Part shown: positions 1 to 8,393 of the stretch, in pieces
Position numbering within the stretch: position 1 is the first letter of the stretch
Layout: each line of letters starts with the position of its first letter
From: Ornithinimicrobium pekingense DSM 21552
GTDB taxonomy: Bacteria; Actinomycetota; Actinomycetes; Actinomycetales; Dermatophilaceae
Reading direction: 5' to 3'
DNA length: 64,000 nt
Assembly: GCF_000421185.1 (NCBI RefSeq)
Contig: NZ_ATWJ01000001.1
Coordinates: forward strand, 124,001 to 188,000
Notes under the pieces: generated by a model
Seen by the model: only the letters and a program-made list of their open reading frames with translations
What the model was told of the DNA's origin: nothing
The model's database searches: none
Made by a program: the position numbers and the translations under genes

Positions 1-165
1 ACCCTCGGCCTGGGGCGTGGGCTGGATCCCGCACTCGTAGGCCTCGGCCTTGGCCCGGTTGTACTGGGCCCTGCCCAGCAGCCCGCCGCCGAAGACGGAC
101 CCGAACGCGAAGAGGACGCCGAAGAACAGGAAGAAGAGAACCGGCAGATACGGGTGGTAGTCCAT
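1..165 (-). CDS. nuoA: NADH-quinone oxidoreductase subunit A (5' part only)
   Basis: This is the first 55 codons of NuoA, a membrane subunit of respiratory complex I; the rest lies outside the window. The visible protein starts MDYHPYLPVL, has a hydrophobic first transmembrane segment at about residues 6-31, then a charged loop ending in YECGIQPT. That loop matches the conserved YECG(I/V)xPxG signature of NuoA, whose cysteine sits in the loop after helix 1. The ATG at 163-165 is preceded by AAAGGAG about 11 bases upstream. Being the first nuo gene, it should head the nuo operon reading leftwards. It follows a menaquinone-reductase-like gene on the same strand, which fits because complex I in these bacteria reduces menaquinone. 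Confidence 0.9.
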   Translation of the reverse strand, partial: MDYHPYLPVLFFLFFGVLFAFGSVFGGGLLGRAQYNRAKAEAYECGIQPTPQAEG

Positions 166-256
166 CAGAGCCAGGACTCCTTTCGGGAGGTGCTCGGCGT
201 CGTGCACTCGGGGTCAGGGGTCGGACGAGGACCCAGCCTAGTGGTCGGGACGGCCA

Positions 257-1549
257 TCATGCGGCAGGGGTCATCCGGCTCAGCGCGTTGATGACGCGGT
301 CGTCGAGGCCGCCGCCGCGCTCCTGCGGGAGGTTGGCCATGATCTTGAGCAGCAGGCGCATGAGCGACTTGCGGGGCAGCCCGTAGCGCACGGCCAGGCG
401 CATGATCTCGGGCTTGCCGATGAGCGTGGCGAAGTGGCGGCCCAGCGTGTAGTAGCCGCCGAGCGCGTCCTTCATCACGGCCGGGTAGGACTGCAGCACC
501 GCCTCCCGCTCGCCGGGCGTCGAGCGCCGCAGCGCGGTGGCGATGATCTCGGCGGAGTGGCGGCCCGACTCCATCGCCTCGGCGATGCCCTCGCCGTTGA
601 ACGGGTTGACCATGCCGCCGGCGTCACCGGCGAGCAGCAGCCCCCGGTCGTAGAGCGGCTGGCGGTTGAAGCACATCGGCAGCGCCGCGCCCCGGATGGG
701 GGCGAGCTGGGTCTCCTCGCTGATCCCCCACTCCTGCGGCATCGCGGCGACCCAGCGCTTCATCACGTCGCGGTAGTCGAAGGTCCCGAACGCCTCGGCC
801 GTGTCCAGGATGCCCAGACCGACGTTGGCCGTGCCGTCGCCGAGCGGGAAGAGCCAGCCGTAGCCCGGCATCAGCACGTCCTCCCCGTCGTCGCCCTTGG
901 TCCACAGCTCCAGCCACGACTCGAGGTAGTCGTCGTCGTGGCGGGGGGTCTGGTAGTAGGTGCGCACGGCCACGCCCATCGGGCGGTCGTCGCGCTTGGG
1001 CCGCTCCATCGACAGGGACAGGCGGCTGGAGTTGCCGTCAGCGGCCACCACGACGGGGGCGCGGAACTCCCGGGTCTCGCCGGTGGGGCGGTTGTTCTCC
1101 CCCATGACCTTGGCCGTGACGCCGCAGATGTGGCCGCGGTGGTCGAGGATCGGCTCGTGCACGTTCATCCGCTCGTGGAGGCGGGCCCCGCGCGACTCGG
1201 CGTGCCGGGCCAGGATCTCGTCGAGGTCCATCCGCGTGCGGACCAGGCCGTAGGGCGGGAAGGTCGCGCTGCCGGGCCAGTCGAGCTCCATGCGCACGCC
1301 GCCGCCGAGGATCCGCAGGCCCTTGGTGCGGTGCCAGCCGTCCTCCTGCCGGGTGGACACGCCCAGGTGGATGAGCTCGCGCACCGCGCGGGGCGTCAGG
1401 CCGTCCCCGCAGACCTTGTCGCGGGGGAAGGAGCTCTTCTCCAGCAGCAGGACGTCGACCCCGTGCTGGGCGAGGTAGGCGGCGGTCGCGGAGCCGCCGG
1501 GGCCCGCCCCGACCACGATCACCTCGGCCGTCTCGACCTGTCCACTCAC
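257..1549 (-). CDS. Geranylgeranyl-reductase-family flavoprotein, probable menaquinone reductase (MenJ-like)
   Basis: FAD-dependent oxidoreductase of the geranylgeranyl reductase family, 430 aa. A Rossmann FAD motif GAGPGGS lies at residues 14-20, the family motif PRDKVCGDG at 42-50, a DGNSSRL motif in mid-protein, and the second FAD motif GDAGGMVNPFNGEGI near residue 310. In mycobacteria the orthologue MenJ saturates one isoprene unit of menaquinone. The neighbourhood here (nuoA after it, menG, menF and menD upstream) supports that role over chlorophyll or archaeal-lipid reduction, but the substrate is inferred. The start is a GTG at 1547-1549. A 72-bp inverted repeat lies upstream of the gene, so it is probably transcribed apart from the exonuclease gene behind it. 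Confidence 0.85.
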   Translation of the reverse strand: MSGQVETAEVIVVGAGPGGSATAAYLAQHGVDVLLLEKSSFPRDKVCGDGLTPRAVRELIHLGVSTRQEDGWHRTKGLRILGGGVRMELDWPGSATFPPYGLVRTRMDLDEILARHAESRGARLHERMNVHEPILDHRGHICGVTAKVMGENNRPTGETREFRAPVVVAADGNSSRLSLSMERPKRDDRPMGVAVRTYYQTPRHDDDYLESWLELWTKGDDGEDVLMPGYGWLFPLGDGTANVGLGILDTAEAFGTFDYRDVMKRWVAAMPQEWGISEETQLAPIRGAALPMCFNRQPLYDRGLLLAGDAGGMVNPFNGEGIAEAMESGRHSAEIIATALRRSTPGEREAVLQSYPAVMKDALGGYYTLGRHFATLIGKPEIMRLAVRYGLPRKSLMRLLLKIMANLPQERGGGLDDRVINALSRMTPAA

Positions 1550-1680
1550 GTTGTCTGCGCCTCGCTTGTGCCAACTTTCACGAACTCGGTCAGTCTAGGT
1601 CGCCCCTCCGGCCGCCCCAGGGCAGGCCCTCCTTCGTCGGATTAGGTCACACGATGGTGCCCAATCCGCATCCATCCGGA

Positions 1681-1752
1681 CGGTCGTGCCCTGCCGTCGT
1701 GTCACGGGCGTCGTCCGGGCGACCGGTGTGACACGACAGGACCGCACGACGG
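1681..1752. terminator. Long intergenic inverted repeat, possible terminator
   Basis: An imperfect inverted repeat. The core arms GTCGTGTCAC (1696-1705) and GTGACACGAC (1728-1737) pair perfectly, and the pairing continues outward with small bulges to about 25 bp per side. It lies downstream of the minus-strand exonuclease gene and upstream of the MenJ-like gene. It could stop transcription from the exonuclease side, but there is no clear U-tract, as is common in high-GC actinobacteria. Confidence 0.55.
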
Positions 1753-1809
1753 TGCGCCCGGCACCCACGGCACCCGCGAAGGGGAGCCGTACCACGCGCA
1801 CCCACCGTG

Positions 1810-2493
1810 TCACGGCCGGAGCACGTCGTCGAGGAGGAGCGGCCGGCCGCGGCGCTCCTCGAGCCGGGCGCACTGGGCCAGGAAGAGCTCGGCGCAGGCC
1901 ACCGCGTCGGTCAGGGCGGAGTGCGCCCGGTAGCGCGGCAGGTGGTGCCGGCGTCGGCAGGCGTCCAGCCGGAAGAAACCCCGGGTGAGCTCGTGCGGCT
2001 CGGAGCGCAGCAGGCGGCGCTCGACCTCGAGGGTGTCGACGACCTGCAGGCGGACCCCGGCACCGTAGACGCTGCGGCAGGCGGCCCGGAGGAAGGTGGT
2101 CTCGACCTGGGCGAAGTGGGCCAGCAGCACGCGGCGCCGCGGACCGGGTGCCACGAGGGTATGGAGCACCTCCGGCAGCACCTCCGGCAGCGGGGGCGCC
2201 TGCGCCAGGACGTCGTCGGTGAGGCCGTGGACGACGGCGGAGTCGCCCACGTCACCGCGCGGGCGCACCCGCAGGTGGCGCGCCCCGGCGAGCGGGATCT
2301 CCATACCCCGGACCGGGACGAGTCCGAAGGAGAGCAGCTCGTGGCTGCGCGGGTCCAGGCCCGAGGTCTCCAGGTCCAGGGCGAGCAGCTCGACCTCGGC
2401 CAGCGGGGTGTCCCGGGGGAAGGTCGGCGCGTCCGCGACGTCCGCCAGCGGGCCGGGCGGGACGGGCCGCCGCAGCAGGTCTCGCAGGGCCAC
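1810..2493 (-). CDS. DEDDh 3'-5' exonuclease (DnaQ/epsilon-like)
   Basis: A 227-aa protein with an exonuclease fold of the RNase T/DnaQ superfamily. Motif Exo I is LDLETSG with the catalytic Asp and Glu at residues 40 and 42. Exo II lies around AHFAQVETTF, and Exo III is AHSALTDAVACAELF, where the His and Asp of DEDDh are visible. No polymerase or other domain is attached. The GTG start is one base after the stop of the upstream DUF294 gene, so the two are co-transcribed and probably translationally coupled. This pairing of a DnaQ-like nuclease with a CBS-DUF294 protein recurs in other bacteria, but the substrate is not known to me. A role in proofreading is unlikely because the gene is not linked to DNA polymerase. 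Confidence 0.82.
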   Translation of the reverse strand: MALRDLLRRPVPPGPLADVADAPTFPRDTPLAEVELLALDLETSGLDPRSHELLSFGLVPVRGMEIPLAGARHLRVRPRGDVGDSAVVHGLTDDVLAQAPPLPEVLPEVLHTLVAPGPRRRVLLAHFAQVETTFLRAACRSVYGAGVRLQVVDTLEVERRLLRSEPHELTRGFFRLDACRRRHHLPRYRAHSALTDAVACAELFLAQCARLEERRGRPLLLDDVLRP

Positions 2494-2494
2494 G

Positions 2495-4345
2495 TCAGGG
2501 CACCGGGGGCAGTCGGGTGCTGAGCCAGTGCTGGGCCGTGCGCACGATCTGGAAGGCGTCGCGCAGGTGGCGACGGTCGAGGCTGCCCAGACGTGCCGGG
2601 TCGATGTGGTTGTCCGGCGGCAGGCCGTCGCGGGCCTGGGCGGCCTGGTGCCGCAGCCGCAGGTAGGACAGCAGCTCGAAGGCGTCGGTCAGGTCGGTGG
2701 TGGCCTCGGGCGAGAGCACCCCGCGGGCACGGGCCGCGGCCAGGCGCTCGCTGGTGGACAGCGCGAGCGACCCGGCGCGCAGGGCGTGCACGCGGGCGAT
2801 CTGGACGACGGCCGAGATCCCGCGCTTGATGTCGAGGGTGTCGCGGTGCTCGCCGGCGTCCTCGAGCACGAAGCCGCGGAAGAAGCCGATCGGTGGCCGG
2901 TGCCGCGCGGCCTGCCCCGTGAGGTAGGCCAGCAGGAGCTCCGAGCGCGAGCCGAGGGCGACCACCTCCTCGCGCAGGCCGTCCACGAGCGCGGTGTCGC
3001 CGTGCACCGCCCGCATGTCGTAGAAGATCGCGGCCCACAGCACCGCGTCCGGCTCCGGCTCGTGCGACCACCGGGCGAACTGCACCCGCCAGTCGCGCAC
3101 GGTCTTGCGCCACGTCGGGTTGGTGGCCATGACGTCACCGGGGCAGCGCTCGCGGCCGCAGGCCTCCAGCCCGGAGACCACGCGCTCGGCGAACCGCCCC
3201 CACCACGGGTCGGCCGGGTCGGCGTCGTCGGCGAGCACGATCGCGTTGTCCTGGTCGCCGCCCAGGGCCTGCTCCTCCCGGGCCGCCGACCCCAGCGCGA
3301 CCCAGCAGTAGGAGCCCGGCGGCGGACCGAGCTCGGCCTCGGCCAGCTGCATCAGGCGCACGGTGATGGCGTCGGTGAGGGCCGCGGTCACCCGGCCGAT
3401 GTCCTGGGCGCTGGCGTCCTCGCTGACGAGCTGGTCGACGATGCGCGGGATGCGGTAGGCGAGGCGGACCACCCCGTCGACGTCGGTCTGCCGGGCGAGG
3501 TCGGTGACCAGGTAGACCGGGTTGGACCGCTCGAGCCGGACCAGGTCGGTGGTCGTGACCAGGCCGACCACGCTGCCGTCCTCGTCGACCACCGGCAGGT
3601 GGTGGATGTTGCGGCCGGTCATCTCCAGCATGACCTCCAGGGCCAGCGCGCCGGCGCGCACCGTGACCGGCCGCCCGGTCATCACCTCGCGCACCGGCCG
3701 GTCGGGGGGCACCTCGGCCGCGAGCACCCGGCGACGCAGGTCACGGTCGGTCAGGATGCCGACGAGCCGGTCGTCCTCCATGACCAGCAGCGAGGACACC
3801 CCCGCGTCGGCCATCGCCCGCGCGGCCTGGGTGATGGTGACGTCGGGGGGCGCCATCACCGGCGGCACGCGCAGCAGGTCGCGCACCGAGGTGCGGAACA
3901 CCGCCGACCCCCGCTCGGGCTGCTGCAGCTGGCCCAGGGCCGTGCGGATCCGGTCGTGGTGCGTCGCCGCGAAGTGCACGGCGACGGTCGGGTGGGAGGA
4001 GATCAGCTGGTCGACGTCCTCCTGCGGGATCGTGATGAGCAGCGTGTCCTCGCGGGCGGTCACGTCATACCGGGTCGGGGCGTGCTCGATGAGGGCGGAC
4101 ATCCCGAAGGATCCTCCGGAGCCGACCCGGTCGACGAGGCGGTGGCCGTCGGTGATGTCCACGGCCCCCGAGCGGACGACGAACAGCCGGTCGTTGGTCA
4201 GGCCGGCGCGCAGCACGAGGCTGCCGCGGCGGGCGTAGCGCAGCGTGCAGCGGGAGGGCAGGTCGTCGAGCACCTCGCCGGGCAGGCTGTCGAAGGGCGG
4301 GTGGGCCGCCAGGAAGTCCCGGACCTCCGCGAGCTCGACCTCCAT
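2495..4345 (-). CDS. cNMP-binding/CBS/DUF294 nucleotidyltransferase-like signalling protein
   Basis: Multidomain cytoplasmic protein, 616 aa. Residues about 15-120 resemble a cyclic-nucleotide-binding domain. Two CBS repeats follow at about 155-275 (VPPVMAPPDVTI and VREVMTGRPVTV start them). A DUF294 GlnD-like nucleotidyltransferase domain lies at about 310-450, and a helical DUF294 C-terminal domain runs to the end. The nucleotidyltransferase metal motif is visible as GSAAREEQALGGDQDNA, with Gly-Ser and Asp-x-Asp in the expected order, so it may be active. CBS domains usually bind adenosine nucleotides, suggesting an energy or cyclic-nucleotide sensor. It ends 1 bp before the exonuclease gene. 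The target of any nucleotidyl transfer is unknown. Confidence 0.85.
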   Translation of the reverse strand: MEVELAEVRDFLAAHPPFDSLPGEVLDDLPSRCTLRYARRGSLVLRAGLTNDRLFVVRSGAVDITDGHRLVDRVGSGGSFGMSALIEHAPTRYDVTAREDTLLITIPQEDVDQLISSHPTVAVHFAATHHDRIRTALGQLQQPERGSAVFRTSVRDLLRVPPVMAPPDVTITQAARAMADAGVSSLLVMEDDRLVGILTDRDLRRRVLAAEVPPDRPVREVMTGRPVTVRAGALALEVMLEMTGRNIHHLPVVDEDGSVVGLVTTTDLVRLERSNPVYLVTDLARQTDVDGVVRLAYRIPRIVDQLVSEDASAQDIGRVTAALTDAITVRLMQLAEAELGPPPGSYCWVALGSAAREEQALGGDQDNAIVLADDADPADPWWGRFAERVVSGLEACGRERCPGDVMATNPTWRKTVRDWRVQFARWSHEPEPDAVLWAAIFYDMRAVHGDTALVDGLREEVVALGSRSELLLAYLTGQAARHRPPIGFFRGFVLEDAGEHRDTLDIKRGISAVVQIARVHALRAGSLALSTSERLAAARARGVLSPEATTDLTDAFELLSYLRLRHQAAQARDGLPPDNHIDPARLGSLDRRHLRDAFQIVRTAQHWLSTRLPPVP

Positions 4346-4405
4346 GTCGCCTCCTGTCCCTGCCTGGCTCGTGCCCGGCCGTGCCTGCGCGGCGCGCCCG
4401 GTCCG

Positions 4406-5125
4406 CTAGCTCAGTGTCGCCGGCCGCTGCGGTGCGGTCGCGTGGTGGACGGCGGCGATGCCGCCGGTGAGGTTGCGCCAGCGGACCTGCTCCCAGCCGG
4501 CCGAGCGGATGCGCTCGGCCAGCCGGCGCTGCGCGGGCCAGGCGCGGATGGTCTCGGTCAGGTAGACGTAGGACTCGGGGTTGGAGCTGACCCGGCGGGC
4601 CACCGCGGGCAGCGCGTTGAGCACGACCTTGTCGTAGACGGTGGACAGCACCGGCACGACCGGCTGGGAGAACTCGCACACGACCAGCCGTCCGCCGGGC
4701 CGCACGACCCGGCGGAAGTCCCGCAGCGCCGCGTCGACGTCCGCGACGTTGCGCAGCCCGAAGCTGATCGTCACCACGTCGAAGGAGCCGTCGGCGAAGG
4801 GCAGCGACATCGCGTCGGCCGCCGTGAAGGGCAGGTCGGGCCGCCGGCGGTAGCCCTCGCGCAGCATGCCCAGCGAGAAGTCCGCCGGGACGACCTGCAC
4901 CCCCCGGTCGGCGTAGGGCTCGCTGGAGGTCCCGGTGCCGGCCGCGATGTCCAGCACCCGCTCCCCCGGCCGCGCGTCGACCGCCCGCGCGACCGCCCGG
5001 CGCCACAGGTGGTCGATGCCGCCGGTGAGCACGGCGTTGGTCAGGTCGTAGCGCCGCGCGACGTCGTCGAACATCTCGGCGACCTCGCGCGGCTTCTTCT
5101 CCAGGCTGGCGCGCGACGGGCTCAT
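4406..5125 (-). CDS. menG: Demethylmenaquinone methyltransferase
   Basis: Class I SAM-dependent methyltransferase of the UbiE/MenG family, 239 aa, catalysing the last step of menaquinone synthesis (C-methylation of demethylmenaquinone). Visible signatures are the family N-terminus [19 protein letters not shown] motif [13 protein letters not shown], and [19 protein letters not shown], typical of UbiE. I chose the ATG at 5123-5125 because GGAAGG lies 9 bases upstream; an in-frame ATG at 5134 directly abuts that Shine-Dalgarno and is less likely. It is divergent from menF with only 38 bp between, so both promoters overlap and the two may be co-regulated. Confidence 0.93.
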   Translation of the reverse strand: MSPSRASLEKKPREVAEMFDDVARRYDLTNAVLTGGIDHLWRRAVARAVDARPGERVLDIAAGTGTSSEPYADRGVQVVPADFSLGMLREGYRRRPDLPFTAADAMSLPFADGSFDVVTISFGLRNVADVDAALRDFRRVVRPGGRLVVCEFSQPVVPVLSTVYDKVVLNALPAVARRVSSNPESYVYLTETIRAWPAQRRLAERIRSAGWEQVRWRNLTGGIAAVHHATAPQRPATLS

Positions 5126-5149
5126 GCTCACCATCCTTCCAGACCGGCC

Positions 5150-5155
5150 TACAGT
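5150..5155 (+). promoter_or_regulatory. -10 element TACAGT for leaderless menF
   Basis: TACAGT fits the actinobacterial -10 pattern TANNNT and ends 8 bases before the menF GTG. The predicted transcript would therefore begin at or next to the start codon. No Shine-Dalgarno is visible before the GTG, which agrees with a leaderless mRNA. Confidence 0.55.
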
Positions 5156-5163
5156 GGTCCGCT

Positions 5164-6492
5164 GTGCCGTCGCTTCCGCCCCCGTCCCGCCTGCGCGTCC
5201 GCAGCGTCCCCGTGGACGTCACCGGTGACCTGCTGACCCGCGTCCCCGACGAGGTCGACCCCCGCGAGGTGGTGACCTGGCTGCGCGAGGGTGACGGCAT
5301 GGTCGGCTGGGGCCGCGCCGCCGTGGTGCGCACGACCGGGTCGCGGCGCTTCGCCGACGCCGAGGACTGGTGGGACCGGCTGCGCGCGCTGGCCGAGGTC
5401 GAGGACGAGGTGAGGGTCGCCGGCAGCGGGCTGGTCGCGTTCGGCTCCTTCGCCTACGCCGCCGACTCCTGCGACACCAGCGTGCTCACGGTCCCCCGGG
5501 TCGTCATCGGCCGGCGGGACGGGCAGGCGTGGGTCACGCACGTGGTCCTCGACGAGGAGCCGTGGCCGGCCGCCCACCCGGCCCGGATGCTGGCGCGCAG
5601 CAACCCTCGTCTGCAGGAGCTGGACCCGGTCGTCGAGAGCGAGGGCACCGTCCCCGCCGACCGCTGGCCGCAGGTCGTCGCCCGCGCCATCGACCGGATC
5701 GGCTCGGGAGCGGTCGACAAGGTCGTGCTGGCCCGCGACGTCACCGTGCGCCACCGCGACGGCGGCATCGTCCGCGTCGCGCCGGTGCTCGAGCGGCTCC
5801 AGCGCAGGTATGCGGCCACCTGGACCTTCGCGGTCGACGGCCTGCTCGGCGCGACGCCCGAGATGCTCGTCCGCCTGCAGGGCGGCCGGGTGCGCTCCCG
5901 GGTCCTGGCCGGCACCATCCGCCGGGGCGCGCACTCCATACCCGACGCGCCGCAGGGCGACGGCAGCACGGCGCACCCGGTGGACCCCCGGCTGCGCCTG
6001 GTCAGCAGCGTCAAGGACCTGGAGGAGCACGCCTACGCCGTGCGGTCCGTCGCCGACGCCCTCGATCCTCACTGCTCCGACCTGCAGGTGCCGGCGGCGC
6101 CCTACGTCCTGGAGCTGCCGGACGTCTACCACCTGGCCACCGACCTCACCGGGCAGATGCGCAGCGGCGCCACGTCGCTGCGGCTGGCCGCGGCGCTGCA
6201 CCCCTCCGCCGCGGTCTGCGGCACGCCGACGCACGTCGCCGACGGCGTCATCGCCGAGCTCGAGGGGATGGACCGGGGGCGCTACGCCGGGCCGGTGGGC
6301 TGGGTGGACGGCGACGGCGACGGCGACTGGGGCATCGCCCTGCGCTGCGGCGAGCTCGCCGCCGACCGGCGCTCGATGCGGATCTTCGCCGGTGGGGGCA
6401 TCGTCGCCGCCTCCGACCCGCACGCCGAGCTGGCCGAGACCGAGGTCAAGCTGACCGCGATGCGGCACGCGCTGGGGCTGGCGACCCGATAA
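5164..6492 (+). CDS. menF: Isochorismate synthase
   Basis: Chorismate-binding enzyme, 442 aa, converting chorismate to isochorismate at the entry to menaquinone synthesis. The C-terminal half carries the family hallmarks: [42 protein letters not shown] and [15 protein letters not shown]. No aminotransferase or pyruvate-lyase extras are seen. MenF is preferred over a siderophore EntC paralogue because menG is divergently adjacent and menD lies 3 kb downstream. The start is GTG at 5164 with no Shine-Dalgarno and a TACAGT box just upstream. Confidence 0.9.
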   Translation: MPSLPPPSRLRVRSVPVDVTGDLLTRVPDEVDPREVVTWLREGDGMVGWGRAAVVRTTGSRRFADAEDWWDRLRALAEVEDEVRVAGSGLVAFGSFAYAADSCDTSVLTVPRVVIGRRDGQAWVTHVVLDEEPWPAAHPARMLARSNPRLQELDPVVESEGTVPADRWPQVVARAIDRIGSGAVDKVVLARDVTVRHRDGGIVRVAPVLERLQRRYAATWTFAVDGLLGATPEMLVRLQGGRVRSRVLAGTIRRGAHSIPDAPQGDGSTAHPVDPRLRLVSSVKDLEEHAYAVRSVADALDPHCSDLQVPAAPYVLELPDVYHLATDLTGQMRSGATSLRLAAALHPSAAVCGTPTHVADGVIAELEGMDRGRYAGPVGWVDGDGDGDWGIALRCGELAADRRSMRIFAGGGIVAASDPHAELAETEVKLTAMRHALGLATR

Positions 6493-6533
6493 CCGCCTGA
6501 CGCGGCGGCCGCGGCTGGGTCAGGATGTCGTCC

Positions 6534-7043
6534 ATGCCTCTCGTGCTGCGACCCCCGACGACCGAGGACGAGCCCGCCCTGCGGGCGCTGCACGAGGAGC
6601 TCGCCCCCGAGGGCTTCGAGGTGGTCCTGGCCGACGGCTCGTGGCCGGAGGTGCTCGCGCAGGTGGAGCGGGAGGCCTCCGGCGTGGGGCTGCCGGAGGG
6701 TCGGGTGCCGGCCGACTTCCTCGTGGCCGAGGTCGACGGTGTCGTCGTCGGCCGGGTCTCGGTCCGCCACCGGCTCAACGCCTTCCTGCTGGCCGAGGGC
6801 GGGCACGTCGGGTATGCCGTGGGGCGCGCCCACCGACGGCGCGGGCACGCCACGGAGATGCTCCGCCAGTCCGTCGTGCGGCTGGCGGCCCTGGGGGTCG
6901 ACCGGGTGCTGGTGACCTGCGACGACGACAACGTGGCGTCGGCACGGACCATCGAGGCCAACGGCGGCGTGCTCGAGGACGTGGTGCCGGTCGGCCCGGG
7001 ACGCCCGGCGAAGCGTCGCTACTGGATCGCCACCGCGGGCTGA
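6534..7043 (+). CDS. GNAT-family N-acetyltransferase
   Basis: A small acetyltransferase, 169 aa, with the GNAT fold. The acetyl-CoA-binding stretch is VGYAVGRAHRRRGHATEMLR (R-R-x-G-H/A pattern), followed by a C-terminal strand-helix DRVLVTCDDDNVASARTIEANGG typical of RimJ/RimL-like members. The substrate is unknown. The ATG at 6534 sits 9 bases after AGG; an in-frame ATG at 6525 is possible. Its last 25 bp overlap tail-to-tail with the convergent MFS gene. Confidence 0.8.
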   Translation: MPLVLRPPTTEDEPALRALHEELAPEGFEVVLADGSWPEVLAQVEREASGVGLPEGRVPADFLVAEVDGVVVGRVSVRHRLNAFLLAEGGHVGYAVGRAHRRRGHATEMLRQSVVRLAALGVDRVLVTCDDDNVASARTIEANGGVLEDVVPVGPGRPAKRRYWIATAG

Positions 7044-8293
7044 CGCGCGGACCTGCGCTCCCGCATCACCGGTGCCAGCGCAGACATCACCAGCAGGAAG
7101 GCCACCACCAGCAGCAGCGCCCGGTCCAGGCCGACGGCCTCGGCGAGCACCCCGATGCTCGGCCCGCCGAAGAGGAACGCCCCGTAGGCGATCGTCGAGA
7201 CGACGGTGATGGCACGGTTGCCGCGCCCGGGGACCTCCCCGGCCGCCGACATCGCGGCCGGGAAGACGGCCGAGACGCCCAGCCCCCAGAGCAGCCCGCC
7301 GACCATGGCGGCCGCCAGGCTCGGCGCCATGGCGACCGTGACGATCCCGACGGCCGCCAGCAGCCCACCGCCGCGGACGAGCGCGGCCCGGCCGAAGCGG
7401 TCGATGAACGGCCCGCCCACCAGGCGCCCGACGGTCATCGTGACGTTGAACCCCGTCAGCACCAGCGCGCCGTAGGCCTCCGGCGCCCCGTGGACGTCGA
7501 CCAGCAGCAGCGCCAGCCAGTCGTTGGCCGCCCCCTCCCCCAGGGCGGCCGAGAGGCACACCAGCCCGATCAGCAGCTCGGCGCCGGTGAGCCGTCGCCG
7601 GGCGGAGGCGGTGGGAGCGCCCTCGCCAGCGCCGGCATCGGCCTCGCCGGTCGGCGCAGCGCCCGCGGCAGCGGCCTCGCCGGTCGGCGCAGGCTGCTCC
7701 CCGGCGTCCTCGTGGTGCTCCGGCACGAAGCGGACGGCGGCGACGAGCGCCACGAGGGCGGTGGCCGCCGCCACGACGGGCAGCTGGACCAGCCCCACCC
7801 CCTGCCACGCCGCGAGCGCGCCGGTCCCGGCGCCCAGGACGGCGCCCGCGGAGAAGGCGGCGTGGAAGTAGGGCATCCACGACCGGCCGCGCCGCCGCTC
7901 GACGTGCGTGGCCTGGATGTTCATCCCCACGTCCCAGACGCCCACGGCGGTGCCGGTGGCCGTCAGCGTGAGCATGAGCGCCGGCACGGAGGGCACGACC
8001 GACAGCGCGGCATACCCGGTGCAGGCCAGCACGACGCAGGCCGACACGACCCTCCGGCTGCCGAACCGGTCCACCAGCCGTCCGGTGAACGGCATCGCCA
8101 GCAGCGAGCCCAGCCCCATCCCCATGAGCGCGAGGCCGAGCTCGGCCTTGTCGGCGCCGATCGCGTCCCGCAGCGCCGGGACCCGCGCCAGGGCCTGGCC
8201 CATCGCCAGCCCGGCGGCGGCGAAGACGACCAGGACCGCCACGACGGACCCGGGGCGCGGGTCGGTGGTGTGCACGGCCGGCGGCTGCGGCAC
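7019..8293 (-). CDS. MFS transporter
   Basis: Major facilitator superfamily membrane carrier, 424 aa, about 12 transmembrane segments in two halves. The loop 2-3 signature is visible as GRLVDRFGSRRV and repeated in the C-terminal half as GGPFIDRFGRAALV. A long Ala/Glu/Pro-rich cytoplasmic loop (around AGEQPAPTGEAAAAG) separates the halves and contains a repeated APTGEA motif. The GTG at 8291-8293 has a perfect AGGAGG 4 bases upstream, so the longer in-frame extension to 8416 is rejected. It resembles efflux-type MFS proteins of the YbjJ kind; the substrate is unknown. The gene end overlaps the convergent acetyltransferase gene. Confidence 0.85.
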   Translation of the reverse strand: MPQPPAVHTTDPRPGSVVAVLVVFAAAGLAMGQALARVPALRDAIGADKAELGLALMGMGLGSLLAMPFTGRLVDRFGSRRVVSACVVLACTGYAALSVVPSVPALMLTLTATGTAVGVWDVGMNIQATHVERRRGRSWMPYFHAAFSAGAVLGAGTGALAAWQGVGLVQLPVVAAATALVALVAAVRFVPEHHEDAGEQPAPTGEAAAAGAAPTGEADAGAGEGAPTASARRRLTGAELLIGLVCLSAALGEGAANDWLALLLVDVHGAPEAYGALVLTGFNVTMTVGRLVGGPFIDRFGRAALVRGGGLLAAVGIVTVAMAPSLAAAMVGGLLWGLGVSAVFPAAMSAAGEVPGRGNRAITVVSTIAYGAFLFGGPSIGVLAEAVGLDRALLLVVAFLLVMSALAPVMRERRSARQPAVAIQ

Positions 8294-8393
8294 GGGTCCT
8301 CCTGGGGGCGCACGGGTCAGGTCAGTCGGCAAGGGTATGCCGTGGCGCCGAAATGGGTGGCACGCGCCCACGGGCGGGCACGAGACTGTGCCC

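Noticed and set aside
2096..5236. Very long open frames antisense to real genes (for example 2096-5236 plus, 5149-6468 minus, 24228-28265 frames opposite each other).
   Set aside because: High GC removes stop codons from shadow frames. The encoded peptides are Arg/Pro/His-rich and lack motifs, while the opposite strand carries recognisable families.
7908..8393. 5' extension of the Eis-like gene to 7908 and of the MFS gene to 8416
   Set aside because: The extensions overlap each other and lack family similarity; the MFS start is fixed by AGGAGG before the GTG at 8293.
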